Shown: positions 30,155 through 39,270 of the stretch, one piece after another
Position numbering within the stretch: the first letter of the stretch is position 1
Layout: every line of letters starts with the position of its first letter
Assembly (NCBI GenBank): GCA_022826665.1
Contig: JAJDUK010000031.1
Coordinates: 62,001-126,000, forward strand
DNA length: 64,000 nucleotides
Direction: 5' to 3'
From: Alphaproteobacteria bacterium
GTDB lineage: Bacteria > Pseudomonadota > Alphaproteobacteria > UBA828
The notes under the pieces: model-generated
What the model was told of the DNA's origin: nothing
The model's database searches: none
What the model saw: the letters and a program-made list of their open reading frames with translations, nothing else
Translations under genes and position numbers: made by a program

Positions 30155-32121
30155 GTCCTCTCTCCTCCCGGCAGCATCGCCCGCCGCGCCGTCCCGCCGG
30201 CCCGCCCTTCGGCCTCCTGCTTGCGCAGCACGAAGGGGTTCGGATCGGCCAGATAGTCCGCATCCGGGCGCCGCCAGTAGCACGCGTGGTGAAGGTGCAG
30301 CGCATCGCGCGGCAGGTCCTTCGCCGCCGCGATCACGTATTGACGGTCCGGCCCCAGCGTCATCAGCTCGTCGGGCGTCACCACGCGCTCGCGCACGAGC
30401 GACGTGGACTCGCCCGCCTGCCACTGGGTGTTGGCCGTGACGATCCGGCTCTCCGCGACGGTCCCCGACCGGCTCTCGGTCCGGCCCTCGAAGGTGGCGG
30501 TGCCGATCGCCTTCGACAGCTCCTCCGCGCCTTCGGCGTCGATGCGCGGGAAGCCCAGCACCTGGACGACCTCGGCGAGGTGCAGCAGCGTCTTGCGGTG
30601 CTCCTTGCCCCAGCTCGAATCCAGTGCCGAGATCGACTGCGCGAAGCACCAGAAGTGGACGCCCTTGCCGGCGGCCATGGTGTAGCCGTCCATCACCGGC
30701 TTGAGGAAGCCGATGCGCGGCATCTCGTCGATCACGATCAGCATGTCGCGCTCCAGCGGCTTCCTGCCGGCGACGGCGTTGGGGACGGCGACCCAGAGGC
30801 GGAGCCAGCCCTTGACGTGCTCCACGGTCTCCTCGGGCGCGACCACGAAGAGGTCGGTGTGTCCGTCCGCGAGCCTCAGCGGATCGAAGCTCGACCGCCT
30901 GGTATTCGCCAGCAGCTCCGGGTAGTTGAGAAACGCCAATTGGTTGGCGACCGTGGTGAAGTTGGAGCCGCCTTCCTCCCTGCCGACCTGGGCCTGGCGC
31001 TCGACCGCGATCCGTGCGAGCCCGCCCGCGAAGGGCTCCTCCTTCCTGAAGGCCTCCGCGAAGCCCTCGCGCGCCTCGGGCGAGGCCGACAGCATCTCGT
31101 GCACCGTCTTGAGGGTCCGCCTGTACGGCGGCTCCTTGAAGCGCACCCACGCCGTGTAGCCGGCGACGATGGCGCGCGCGGACTCGTAGAAGTGCCGGGT
31201 GTTGTCGTGGGCGCCGGGACGGGGCGGCGTGAGCAACGCGTCGAGCAGGACGTTGATGTCGCGCACGGCGAGGCTGTCGTCGTCACGAATGAACTCCAGC
31301 GGGTTGTAGGTCGCGGACCTCACGTCCGGCAGGTGGCAGTCCTCGAACGCCTCCCTGTGGGCCTTCGTGACGCCGAAGGGGTCGATGAGCACGGCCTCGC
31401 GGCCCAGCTCGCGGCGGCGGCGGGCCGCGATGCACCAGAGCTCGCCGCGCGGATCGATGGTGACGGTCGAGCCGGCGAATCCGCGCCCGCCGGGGGAGAG
31501 CAGGTTGAGGGCGATGAGCGCCCCCTTGCCGGTGCGGGGCGGCGCCACGGTGATGGCGGAGCCTTCGAGCGACCAGCCGATGAGCGGCGCATGCCGGCCC
31601 GCGCCCCACTGGCCGAGCAGGATGCCCTTGCGCTTCGCCAGCCTGCGCAGGAAGCGGCGGCCCAGCAGGGTCGCGTGTCCGTGCAGGTCGGACTCCGCGC
31701 GCCGCCGCCGGTCTTCGCCGCCGAGATGGCGCAGGCTCGCCACGGCAACCTCGAACCAGAGCACGGTCAACAGCACCACGGCCGGCCCCGGCACCACCAG
31801 CAGCACCAGGCTCACCCCGTCGAGCCGGTCCAGCCATGCCATCAGCGCCCCGAACGAGGGCGCGTGCCGGAGCGGCCGCAGCACGCCCGTCCAGAAGCAC
31901 GCGACCGAGACCGCGAGGCCCCCGCCGTAGAGGCCGAAGCGCAGCCAGAGCGCGCCGTCCTTGCGGTCGGTCGCCATGTAGGCCAGGAACGATGCTCCCA
32001 CGGCGAGGCCGAGACCGGCGGCGGTGACGACTTCCGGCCGGTATCCTTTGACCAGCCACGCCGCCCAGCCCGCTCCGCCGGCAAGCAGGAGGGCGCAGAG
32101 CCCCGGTTGGATAAGACTCAT
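30151..32121 (-). CDS. traG: TraG/VirD4-type conjugative coupling protein
   Basis: 656 aa; 'SAITVAPPRTGKGALIALNLLSPG', 'GSTVTIDPRGELWCIAARRRRELG', 'MLIVIDEMPRIGFLKPVMDGYTMAAGKGVHFWCFAQS'. Confidence 0.93.
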   Translation of the reverse strand: MSLIQPGLCALLLAGGAGWAAWLVKGYRPEVVTAAGLGLAVGASFLAYMATDRKDGALWLRFGLYGGGLAVSVACFWTGVLRPLRHAPSFGALMAWLDRLDGVSLVLLVVPGPAVVLLTVLWFEVAVASLRHLGGEDRRRRAESDLHGHATLLGRRFLRRLAKRKGILLGQWGAGRHAPLIGWSLEGSAITVAPPRTGKGALIALNLLSPGGRGFAGSTVTIDPRGELWCIAARRRRELGREAVLIDPFGVTKAHREAFEDCHLPDVRSATYNPLEFIRDDDSLAVRDINVLLDALLTPPRPGAHDNTRHFYESARAIVAGYTAWVRFKEPPYRRTLKTVHEMLSASPEAREGFAEAFRKEEPFAGGLARIAVERQAQVGREEGGSNFTTVANQLAFLNYPELLANTRRSSFDPLRLADGHTDLFVVAPEETVEHVKGWLRLWVAVPNAVAGRKPLERDMLIVIDEMPRIGFLKPVMDGYTMAAGKGVHFWCFAQSISALDSSWGKEHRKTLLHLAEVVQVLGFPRIDAEGAEELSKAIGTATFEGRTESRSGTVAESRIVTANTQWQAGESTSLVRERVVTPDELMTLGPDRQYVIAAAKDLPRDALHLHHACYWRRPDADYLADPNPFVLRKQEAEGRAGGTARRAMLPGGERT

Positions 32122-32167
32122 GACGTTATCGGTCCTTGCGCGAGGAGGGGATCGATCGAGGGCATCG

Positions 32168-34300
32168 TCAGCCCCCGGCCCCGCCGCGCCTGGCGCGCGC
32201 GCCGACGCGGACCGCGCCCAGCCGGGTCATGCCGGCCACCGCGGTCCCGCCGGTCCGCTCGCCGCCGTCTTCCCCGGCGCCGGCACGCCCGCCGATCCAG
32301 TCGAGGACGGCGGACGGCAGCAGGTCGATCAGCTTGAAGGAGGCGTTCATCAGCCCGTAGGCGACGATGACGTAGAGCGCGAGCATGGCGAGGAACCCGA
32401 CCGGGCCGAGCCCGTCCGAGGCCCCGGCGTCCCGCATCTGCGGCAGCCACACCTGGTTGAACAGTCCGATGCCTGCGAGGAACACGAAGTAGCCGAGGAT
32501 GAGGCCGAGCAGCATCAGCGCGGGCCGCAGGATCAGCGCGGGGAGGAACAGCCAGCCCTGTCTGGTGGCCTGGACGGTGAGCCGGTCCCCGTCCTCGCGC
32601 GTCACGTGGGCGGCGGCGAACACGGTGACGGCGAGAACCGCCACGGCCACGTTGAGGATCCAGCCCAGGATGCCGAACAGGAAGCGGATGAAGGGGAGCG
32701 CGGGCAGCACGTAGGCCAGCACCGCGCCCGCGATGACGAGCAGGCCCAGCAGGGTCGAGACCAGGGCGTCGGAAACCTGCCAGGCGGACTCGAACACGTC
32801 GAGGCCTTTGCCGATGAAGGGGATCGATTCGAGCAGCCCCGAGCCGGTGGCCGCGCCCATCAGCGCCGCGACGGCGGCGAGCGCGGCGTTGAGCAGCCCG
32901 TGGCCCAATGCCGCGAGGTCCGCGATGGGGTTGCCGCTGTCGGCGACGATGACGGAGTCGAGGTCGATGAACTCGAGCAGCCCCGACATCATGCCGCCGC
33001 TCTCGCCGTCCGACGAAGGGAGCGCGCCGGCGCCGGCGTTGGCCGCCGACAGCAGCATGGGGTGGTAGTGGCGCGATCGCGCGAGCTGCACAGCCACCCC
33101 CTTGACGGCGGCGTCGGCCGCCGGCGTCCACTCGTCGAGGCTCGGCACCGGGAGCGCCACCGAGGGCACGTTGTGGGCGGCGGCCTGGAACAGGCCGACG
33201 CGGTAGGCGATGGTGTTGAAGAAGGAAGCCGCAGCCATCCACGACGCCTCACGCGCGTCCTCGGCCACCACACGGGCGAGGGTCTCGCGCTCTTCCGAGG
33301 CCGCCTGCGTGAGCGCGTCGTCGAGGACGCGCGCGTAGGATCCAGCCAGGTCCTCACCGGCGAGCAAGGCGTCGATGTCGGGCAGCGGGCGGCCGTAGAG
33401 CGGCGTGCCCGGGACGTAATGGGCGGCAAGACGCCCTGCGATCGAGCGGATGGCCGGCAGCAGGCCGGTGAGCGCCCGGCGGTGCCCTTCCGCGGCCAGC
33501 CCCGGGGCGCCGTCCGCCTCAAGCCCTGTGAAGCGGATCGAACCGCACATGCCGTCCGGCATGCCCCGGCCGTCGCCGTCGTAGTGGAACCAAAGCGTGC
33601 CGTCGTCCTCATCTTCGTCGATCTCGACGTAAGGGTCGTCGCCCGCGAGCGCCGCGCTCTCGTTGGCGGCTCGTGCGCAGGTCTCGGCGATGAGGGTCCG
33701 GGAGATCGCCGCGCGCCAGAGCGCTTCGCGCGGGCGCGGCACGATGGGACGGCTCTCGGCCAGCGCCTCTTCGGAGAAGGGCTTCCAGACAGCGTTGGCG
33801 AAGTCGCCGCCGAGATGGGCCAGGCCCACCACCGCGTGCTGCGCCCCGTTGAGCCCGCCCGGCAGCGGCGCCATCAGGGCCACGGCCGTGACGATGCGCA
33901 CGATCGCCCAGGCGCCGAAGCCGAAACGTCCCTCCCGCGCCGTGTCCACGGTGCCGGCGGCGGCGTGCCAGACCAGCAGGAACCCGGCGAGCACCAGCAC
34001 GCCGGCGTTGAAGGCGAACAGCATGTCTCCCACGGCCGAGGAGTTGTCCGCCCCGAGCCCGCCCAGGAAGGCCAGCACCTCGCGCGTCAGGCTGTCGGTG
34101 TCGGCGAAAAGGCCGCGCTCGATGGCCTGCGCCGACGCCGGATCCGGCGGCGGGATCGCGGTTACGGCCAGACCGGCCAAGCCGAGAAGCAACGCGAGCC
34201 AGAGGAGACCCTCGGGCCGGAGGCCGGAACGCGAGCCTTTCTTCCCGGGCCGGGCGCCCCTCGCGGCGGGCTCCCGGACCGTCCGGCGCATCGCTTCCAT
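32168..34300 (-). CDS. DotA/TraY-family conjugal-transfer membrane protein
   Basis: Long multi-TM protein; 'FLGGLGADNSSAVGDMLFAFNAGVLVLAGFLLVWHAAAGTVDTAREG', 'WLFLPALILRPALMLLGLILGYFVFLAGIGLFNQVWLP'; start placed at MEAMRRT because the ORF upstream enters unrelated IS110 sequence. Confidence 0.85.
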   Translation of the reverse strand: MEAMRRTVREPAARGARPGKKGSRSGLRPEGLLWLALLLGLAGLAVTAIPPPDPASAQAIERGLFADTDSLTREVLAFLGGLGADNSSAVGDMLFAFNAGVLVLAGFLLVWHAAAGTVDTAREGRFGFGAWAIVRIVTAVALMAPLPGGLNGAQHAVVGLAHLGGDFANAVWKPFSEEALAESRPIVPRPREALWRAAISRTLIAETCARAANESAALAGDDPYVEIDEDEDDGTLWFHYDGDGRGMPDGMCGSIRFTGLEADGAPGLAAEGHRRALTGLLPAIRSIAGRLAAHYVPGTPLYGRPLPDIDALLAGEDLAGSYARVLDDALTQAASEERETLARVVAEDAREASWMAAASFFNTIAYRVGLFQAAAHNVPSVALPVPSLDEWTPAADAAVKGVAVQLARSRHYHPMLLSAANAGAGALPSSDGESGGMMSGLLEFIDLDSVIVADSGNPIADLAALGHGLLNAALAAVAALMGAATGSGLLESIPFIGKGLDVFESAWQVSDALVSTLLGLLVIAGAVLAYVLPALPFIRFLFGILGWILNVAVAVLAVTVFAAAHVTREDGDRLTVQATRQGWLFLPALILRPALMLLGLILGYFVFLAGIGLFNQVWLPQMRDAGASDGLGPVGFLAMLALYVIVAYGLMNASFKLIDLLPSAVLDWIGGRAGAGEDGGERTGGTAVAGMTRLGAVRVGARARRGGAGG

Positions 34301-34377
34301 CAGCGACCGCAGCACGGCGGCCGACCGCAGGGCCTCCGCGATGGGGCGGCCCAGCTCGGGTGCGAACAGGAGCCGCA

Positions 34378-34612
34378 ATTCGTTCGAGCGGCGCGGTACC
34401 TGCTCGACCGGCCGCCGCTCAGGGCGCTTACCGACTGCGCGCTCCGGGCCCTGGGTGCGGACTACATCCTCACCAGCCGCCGGATCATCCGCGGCCGGTT
34501 CGGCAACGGCTTGACCGTCGGCGTCATTCCCATGCACCTCGTGACGCGGGGCGCCTTTCCGGGCTGCAACGACCCCTTCGTCTTCCACAGTTCCCGCAAC
34601 AAGGTCCGCTGA
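34378..34612 (+). pseudogene. C-terminal remnant of an unidentified protein
   Basis: Frame ends '...RAARYLLDRPPLRALTDCALRALGADYILTSRRIIRGRFGNGLTVGVIPMHLVTRGAFPGCNDPFVFHSSRNKVR*' with coding-like third-position GC; no plausible start. Confidence 0.4.
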
Positions 34613-34629
34613 GCGCCCGCCGTGCCGCA

Positions 34630-34985
34630 TCACACCGACGCCACCGCAGGAGGCCGCCTCGCAGTGCACCGCCCCAAGCCACCCCATCTGCAGCAACCGT
34701 GCGATGCCCTCAGCGTCCCGGCAATCGGTCCGGGCCGGCATCGCCTTCAGCGCACCCTTCACCTGCCGGACCTCCGTCCACACGGTCTCGAAGCCGGCCT
34801 CGGTCATTCCCCCGCAAGTCCAATGGCACAGGGGACCGGCTTCAAGCCCGACCGCAGCAATCCGCTGCGGCGGCTCGCTCAGGAATGCAACCAGCGTTTC
34901 CGGGCGAGCATTGCCCGTGCTCTCGAGCGGCCCGCCCCGGGACGGGAACGTCTCGCCGTCCCGCGCCGCGTCGCTCTCTCCCCAC
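34630..34985 (-). pseudogene. IS110-family transposase fragment
   Basis: Minus-strand frame reads 'ARPETLVAFLSEPPQRIAAVGLEAGPLCHWTCGGMTEAGFETVWTEVRQVKGALKAMPARTDCRDAEGIARLLQMGWLGAVHCEAAS', matching IS110 transposase N-terminal region; truncated at both ends. Confidence 0.85.
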
Positions 34986-35013
34986 AGGCCGGCTGAGCTT
35001 GGGAGGCGTCGCC

Positions 35014-36366
35014 ATGCGCATCGCGATCATCGGGGCCGGTCACGTGGGACTGGTATCGGCCGCCTGCCTCTCCCAGTTCGGATTCACCGTGACCTGCGTG
35101 GACTCGCAGCACCGCAAGGTCGCCGCGCTGCGCACCGGTGAGGTCCCCATCCACGAGCCGGGTCTGGACCGGCTCCTCGCAGCCAATATCGATGCCGGCC
35201 GCCTCTCCTTCACCGCCGACATGGCAGAGGCCGTGCCGGAGGCCGACGTGGCCATGCTGGCGGTCGCCACACCCGGCCGAGAAGACGGCCGCGCCGATCT
35301 CTCCTTCGTCCGCCAGGCCGCCCGCCAGCTCGCCGATGCGCTCGACGGCTACACCGTCCTCGCCATCAGGTCGACGGTGCCGGTCGGCACCTGCCGCGAG
35401 ATCGCCGCCATCGTCCGCGAGCGCCGGCCGGACGCCGACTTCGATATCGTCTCCAACCCGGAGTTTCTGCGCGAGGGCGCGGCCATCTCCGACTTCATGC
35501 ACCCCGACCGCGTCGTGGTGGGCGTCGAGTCCGCACGCGCCCGCGCCGTCATGAGCGCCCTCTACCGGCCGCTCTCCCCGGCGGAGTCCCCCATCCTGTT
35601 CACCACGCCCGAGACGGCGGAGCTCGCCAAATACGCCGCGAACTGCTTCCTCGCGACCAGGGTCGCCTTCATCAACGAATTCGCGGACCTCTGCGAGCGA
35701 CTCGGCGCCGATGTCCGGGACCTCGCCAGGGCCATCGGCCTCGACCGCCGCATCGGACGCCACCACCTGCGCCCGGGGCCCGGCTTCGGCGGCGCCTGCC
35801 TCCCCAAGGACGCCGCAGCCCTCGTCCGCACCGCCCGGCAACCGGGCGCCCCCAGCGCCGTCGTCGAGGCGGTCCTGCACAGCAATGCCCGGCGCAAGGC
35901 CGCCATGGTCGGCCGCATCGTTGACGCCTGCGGGGGCAGCCTCGCCGGCAAGACCGTCGCGGTGCTCGGCATCGCCTTCAAGCCCGCCACCGACACCGTG
36001 CGAGAGAGCCCGGCCCTCGCGATCCTGCCCGAGCTCATGAAGCGCGGAGCGGCGATCCGCGCCTTCGATCCCGCCGGCATGGAGAACGCGCGGCCCCTGC
36101 TCGACGGCGTCGCCTGGTGCCGCGACGCCTACGATGCCGCGACCGGCGCGGACGCATTGCTCGTCCTCACCGAGTGGAACCAGTTCAGGGCGCTCGACCT
36201 CGACCGTCTCCGGGCGCTGCTCAGGACGCCGCTGCTCCTGGACCTCCGCAACATCTACGATCCCGCACAGGCGGCAGCCGCCGGTCTTCGCCATGTCGGC
36301 CTCGGCCTCCCGCCGCAACGCCTCGCCGTCCTGCATCGCGTTGCGGTCTCCCAAGACGCCGGCTGA
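35014..36366 (+). CDS. UDP-glucose/GDP-mannose (nucleotide-sugar) dehydrogenase
   Basis: 'MRIAIIGAGHVGLVSAACLSQFGFTVTCVD', 'NPEFLREGAAISDFMHPDRVVVG', 'FTTPETAELAKYAANCFLATRVAFINEFADLCE', 'GPGFGGACLPKDAAAL'. Confidence 0.95.
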   Translation: MRIAIIGAGHVGLVSAACLSQFGFTVTCVDSQHRKVAALRTGEVPIHEPGLDRLLAANIDAGRLSFTADMAEAVPEADVAMLAVATPGREDGRADLSFVRQAARQLADALDGYTVLAIRSTVPVGTCREIAAIVRERRPDADFDIVSNPEFLREGAAISDFMHPDRVVVGVESARARAVMSALYRPLSPAESPILFTTPETAELAKYAANCFLATRVAFINEFADLCERLGADVRDLARAIGLDRRIGRHHLRPGPGFGGACLPKDAAALVRTARQPGAPSAVVEAVLHSNARRKAAMVGRIVDACGGSLAGKTVAVLGIAFKPATDTVRESPALAILPELMKRGAAIRAFDPAGMENARPLLDGVAWCRDAYDAATGADALLVLTEWNQFRALDLDRLRALLRTPLLLDLRNIYDPAQAAAAGLRHVGLGLPPQRLAVLHRVAVSQDAG

Positions 36367-36384
36367 GCGTCGGGAGGCGCCGCC

Positions 36385-36520
36385 ATGCGCATCGCCATCA
36401 TCGGGGCCGGTCACGTGGGACTGGTATCGTCCGCCTGCCTCTCCGAGTTCGGTTTCGTCGTGACCTGCGTGGAGCCGCAGCCCCGCAAGATCGCCGCGCT
36501 GCGACCCGGGCAACCGCGGC
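36385..36520 (+). pseudogene. Truncated second copy of the nucleotide-sugar dehydrogenase 5' end
   Basis: 'MRIAIIGAGHVGLVSSACLSEFGFVVTCVEPQPRKIAALRPG' near-identical to N-terminus of 35014-36366 including upstream 'gggaggcg(t/c)c gccATG'; homology stops about 36510. Confidence 0.85.
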
Positions 36521-36945
36521 GGGAGGCACTACGGTGTCGCTGGAGACGGCAATACGCTGCGGACCGCGAATCGGGACGATGTCTGACTACAACATCAATT
36601 GTGAGTTCACGACAGGCACCGGACAAACGGACAGGGGCGGTTCAAGAACTTCCCTGGCGTCTAACCGGTGCGGCCGAGCGTGTCGTTTCGCTTGCTCTGA
36701 CGAATCGTGACGACCCCGGTACCAGAGGCAGGTTCGATCCACGCGCTCGGGTCAACGGCGTACCTTCAGCCAAGGACACGGTCGAGGTGCCCCCGCCGGT
36801 GGGCTCGATCTGGTAGCGCTATGCGCTCACAGGCAGTGCAGCGGTCGTTTAACGAACTCGGTTCGAATGAAGACTTTGGTTAGTACTGCCTTGCAGCCGC
36901 TCAAAATAGGGGCTGGTCGCTGAAGAAAACCAAGAGGGAAAAAGA

Positions 36946-37737
36946 GTGCGACTGATCAGAGGATGGGAAAGGCAGTACGCTCCGGATACCGCCCGCGGGT
37001 TGCGCCTGAGCAGAGCCAGTCTGTACCGAGCGATCGGAGAGGAAGAAGGACTGGGAGATCGTCGAGAAGGGGAAGTCCGTATCAGTAACGAGGGAGAAAC
37101 CCGGATCACGTGGAAACCTAACGAAGTGATCTCCGCGCGAATGTCCAGGGAGATTTCTGAACGTGATGCCGAAGGGTCGAGACGACGACTGCAGGAACTG
37201 CTGGCGGCGGAGTACGATGATCCAGAATTGGAACTGGAGACGTTGGGCGTCGATCACTGGAAAATACGGCAAAACACAAAGATAGAAGACTCCGAACTCG
37301 GTGGTCCGTATTTGTTCTGTCTAGCCTGTGAACCATCAACGAAAGCTGCTTGGGAGAGACTGCGGGCGGCACTTCCGGGAAGGTATGATACTTGGACGGT
37401 CACAGACGAATTGGATGCATTGAACTTCGAGATAGAGTGCGGAATTAAGCGGTGGCTGGCGTTGAACCAGATAACGCGTCATCGGATTGAGCGCTTTCGG
37501 GGATGGGTCCAATACTCTTACGATTCGGCCCCACCGGGGATTCAGTTGGATCAGCTAGGGTCATCCGATCTCATTTCGAGATGGTTCAGAAAGCGCCGAA
37601 AGTACGAGGACCAGCAGGAATACAGATTCGCGTGGAATCTTATGAGCCCCGAGCTTGAAGACATGCCTGAAATCATCGACGTCGAACTCACTAGAACTGG
37701 ATTGGGACTGTTCAAACCGTGGTCGCCACCGAAATAG
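36946..37737 (+). CDS. Uncharacterised island protein (weak DUF2971-like pattern)
   Basis: 263 aa, GTG start with 'gagggaaaaaga' RBS; 'LGGPYLFCLACEP...ISRWFRKRRKYEDQQEYRFAW'; lower GC than surroundings. Confidence 0.6.
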   Translation: MRLIRGWERQYAPDTARGLRLSRASLYRAIGEEEGLGDRREGEVRISNEGETRITWKPNEVISARMSREISERDAEGSRRRLQELLAAEYDDPELELETLGVDHWKIRQNTKIEDSELGGPYLFCLACEPSTKAAWERLRAALPGRYDTWTVTDELDALNFEIECGIKRWLALNQITRHRIERFRGWVQYSYDSAPPGIQLDQLGSSDLISRWFRKRRKYEDQQEYRFAWNLMSPELEDMPEIIDVELTRTGLGLFKPWSPPK

Positions 37738-37931
37738 CAAGGCGCCCGTGCCGGAGACGAAAAGGTGGTCTGAATCGGCGCTTGGACTTGGTACTCAATC
37801 GTTTCAGCAAATCTGATCATACTCGAATTCATGGAACATGTGATATCCCGATTAGCAATAGGCCGGACTCGGTCGGATGACGACAAAATCGTGACCCGCA
37901 AAGGCAAAGTTCGAACAGGATGAGGAGTGAA

Positions 37932-38546
37932 ATGACAAAATCGCAAGATGCCTCGGTCATGACGATAGAAGCCTTTCGTCACCTCACAGACAATATCCAT
38001 GATTTCAGGACGACTGCGATGCTTGTGGAGTCGGAAATCAGACGCTTGGGCCTATCCTGCAACGGCAAAGACGTAGTCGATGGAACGAACGGGCGCCTGC
38101 ACGGCGACATGTGGGCGTCGATGAAAACGGCCTCGCATTTTAATATCGAGATTGCTCTGGAACTGACATTCAAGTTGATTCTGCGCATGAACGAGATTGC
38201 GGTGCCGACCGGTCACATGGGTCACAGGCTATGCCATCTATTTGACGTGATGCCGGCGAGCTGCCAACAGAACCTTGAAGACATCTACCGAGAATTCAGG
38301 AAAGCGCCCGAAGAATTGGTCGGCATGGCGTCGGTAAACTTTCCGGTACCGCCGATCCTTCCACCGGTGGATCTTTCAAATCTGAGCGGATTTCTTGAGT
38401 ATCTGGACGACTACGTGAGGCTTTGGGAGAAGCGATACTCGTGGGAGTTGGTCGACAAAGGCGATTGGCGTCATTACCTGTTGGACATTTCGGTGCTTGT
38501 ACAACTTGTTGACGATGTATTGGGGGACTCACGAAAATATTTCTGA
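37932..38546 (+). CDS. HEPN-like domain protein (putative)
   Basis: 204 aa helical protein; 'ASHFNIEIALELTFKLILRMNEIAVPTGHMGHRLCHLFDVMPASCQQNLEDIYREF' resembles HEPN-type proteins. Confidence 0.55.
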   Translation: MTKSQDASVMTIEAFRHLTDNIHDFRTTAMLVESEIRRLGLSCNGKDVVDGTNGRLHGDMWASMKTASHFNIEIALELTFKLILRMNEIAVPTGHMGHRLCHLFDVMPASCQQNLEDIYREFRKAPEELVGMASVNFPVPPILPPVDLSNLSGFLEYLDDYVRLWEKRYSWELVDKGDWRHYLLDISVLVQLVDDVLGDSRKYF

Positions 38547-38868
38547 TTTCCTGGACGTCAGATCTTTGCTGCGGCAGATGCACAAGTCTTGGCGCTTATA
38601 TCGAATTATTGACAGAGACAGTTTGACCCGCCGCCATGACGAGAAAGCATCAGAGATACGGGATGGTGCTGCCCCGAACGGTCACAAGCGATGTTTCAGC
38701 GGGCACTCCTACGGCGTGATGCCAAGGTGGAGAAAGCCGAGAAGGAAAACCAGCCCAAAACGGGACGCTGTTTCCAGCGAGAGGTTCGATGGGCCCCTCG
38801 CTCCCTATTCTGCCACCTTCATCGCGCTGTCAATTATTCGGTATAAGCCCCCTTGACAGGGAGCGGCG

Positions 38869-39270
38869 ATGCTCGCGGACCCGCACGGCGGAGAGCTCAA
38901 GGACCTCCAACTGGAGGCGGCGGAACTCGATCAGACACGCCGCCGCGCGCGCAATGCCAGGTGCTGGGACCTTACGCCGCGCCAGCTCTGCGACCTCGAA
39001 CTGCTGCTGAACGGCGCGTTCTCGCCCCTCGAGGGATTCATGGACCCGGTCCAGTACGACTGCGTCCTGCACGACATGCGCCTCCCCGGCGGCACGCTCT
39101 GGCCCATCCCCGTGACCCTGGACGTGACCGAGGCTTTCGCCGACGGGCTCCAGCCCGGCGAGACGATCGCCCTTCGCGACCGCGAGGGCCTGCTCGCCGC
39201 GACGCTCACCGTCGCCGAGACATGGCGGCCCGAGAAGACCGAGGAGGCCCGCGCCGTCTACGGCACAACC
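38869..39270 (+). pseudogene. sat: Sulfate adenylyltransferase, N-terminal fragment
   Basis: 'DLTPRQLCDLELLLNGAFSPLEGFMDPVQYDCVLHDMRLPGGTLWPIPVTLDVTEAFADGLQPGETIALRDREGLLAATLTVAETWRPEKTEEARAVYGTT' then homology stops at the relaxase junction. Confidence 0.85.

Noticed and set aside
30058-32337. 759-aa plus-strand ORF
   Set aside because: Antisense to traG; no domain motifs.
32024-34612. 862-aa plus-strand ORF
   Set aside because: Mostly antisense to the TraY-like gene; only the last ~75 codons look coding and are reported separately.
38853-39266. Extension of the relaxase ORF upstream to 38853
   Set aside because: This frame reads through sat DNA out of frame ('MTGSGDARGPARRRAQGPPTGG...'), low-complexity and unlike relaxase N-termini.
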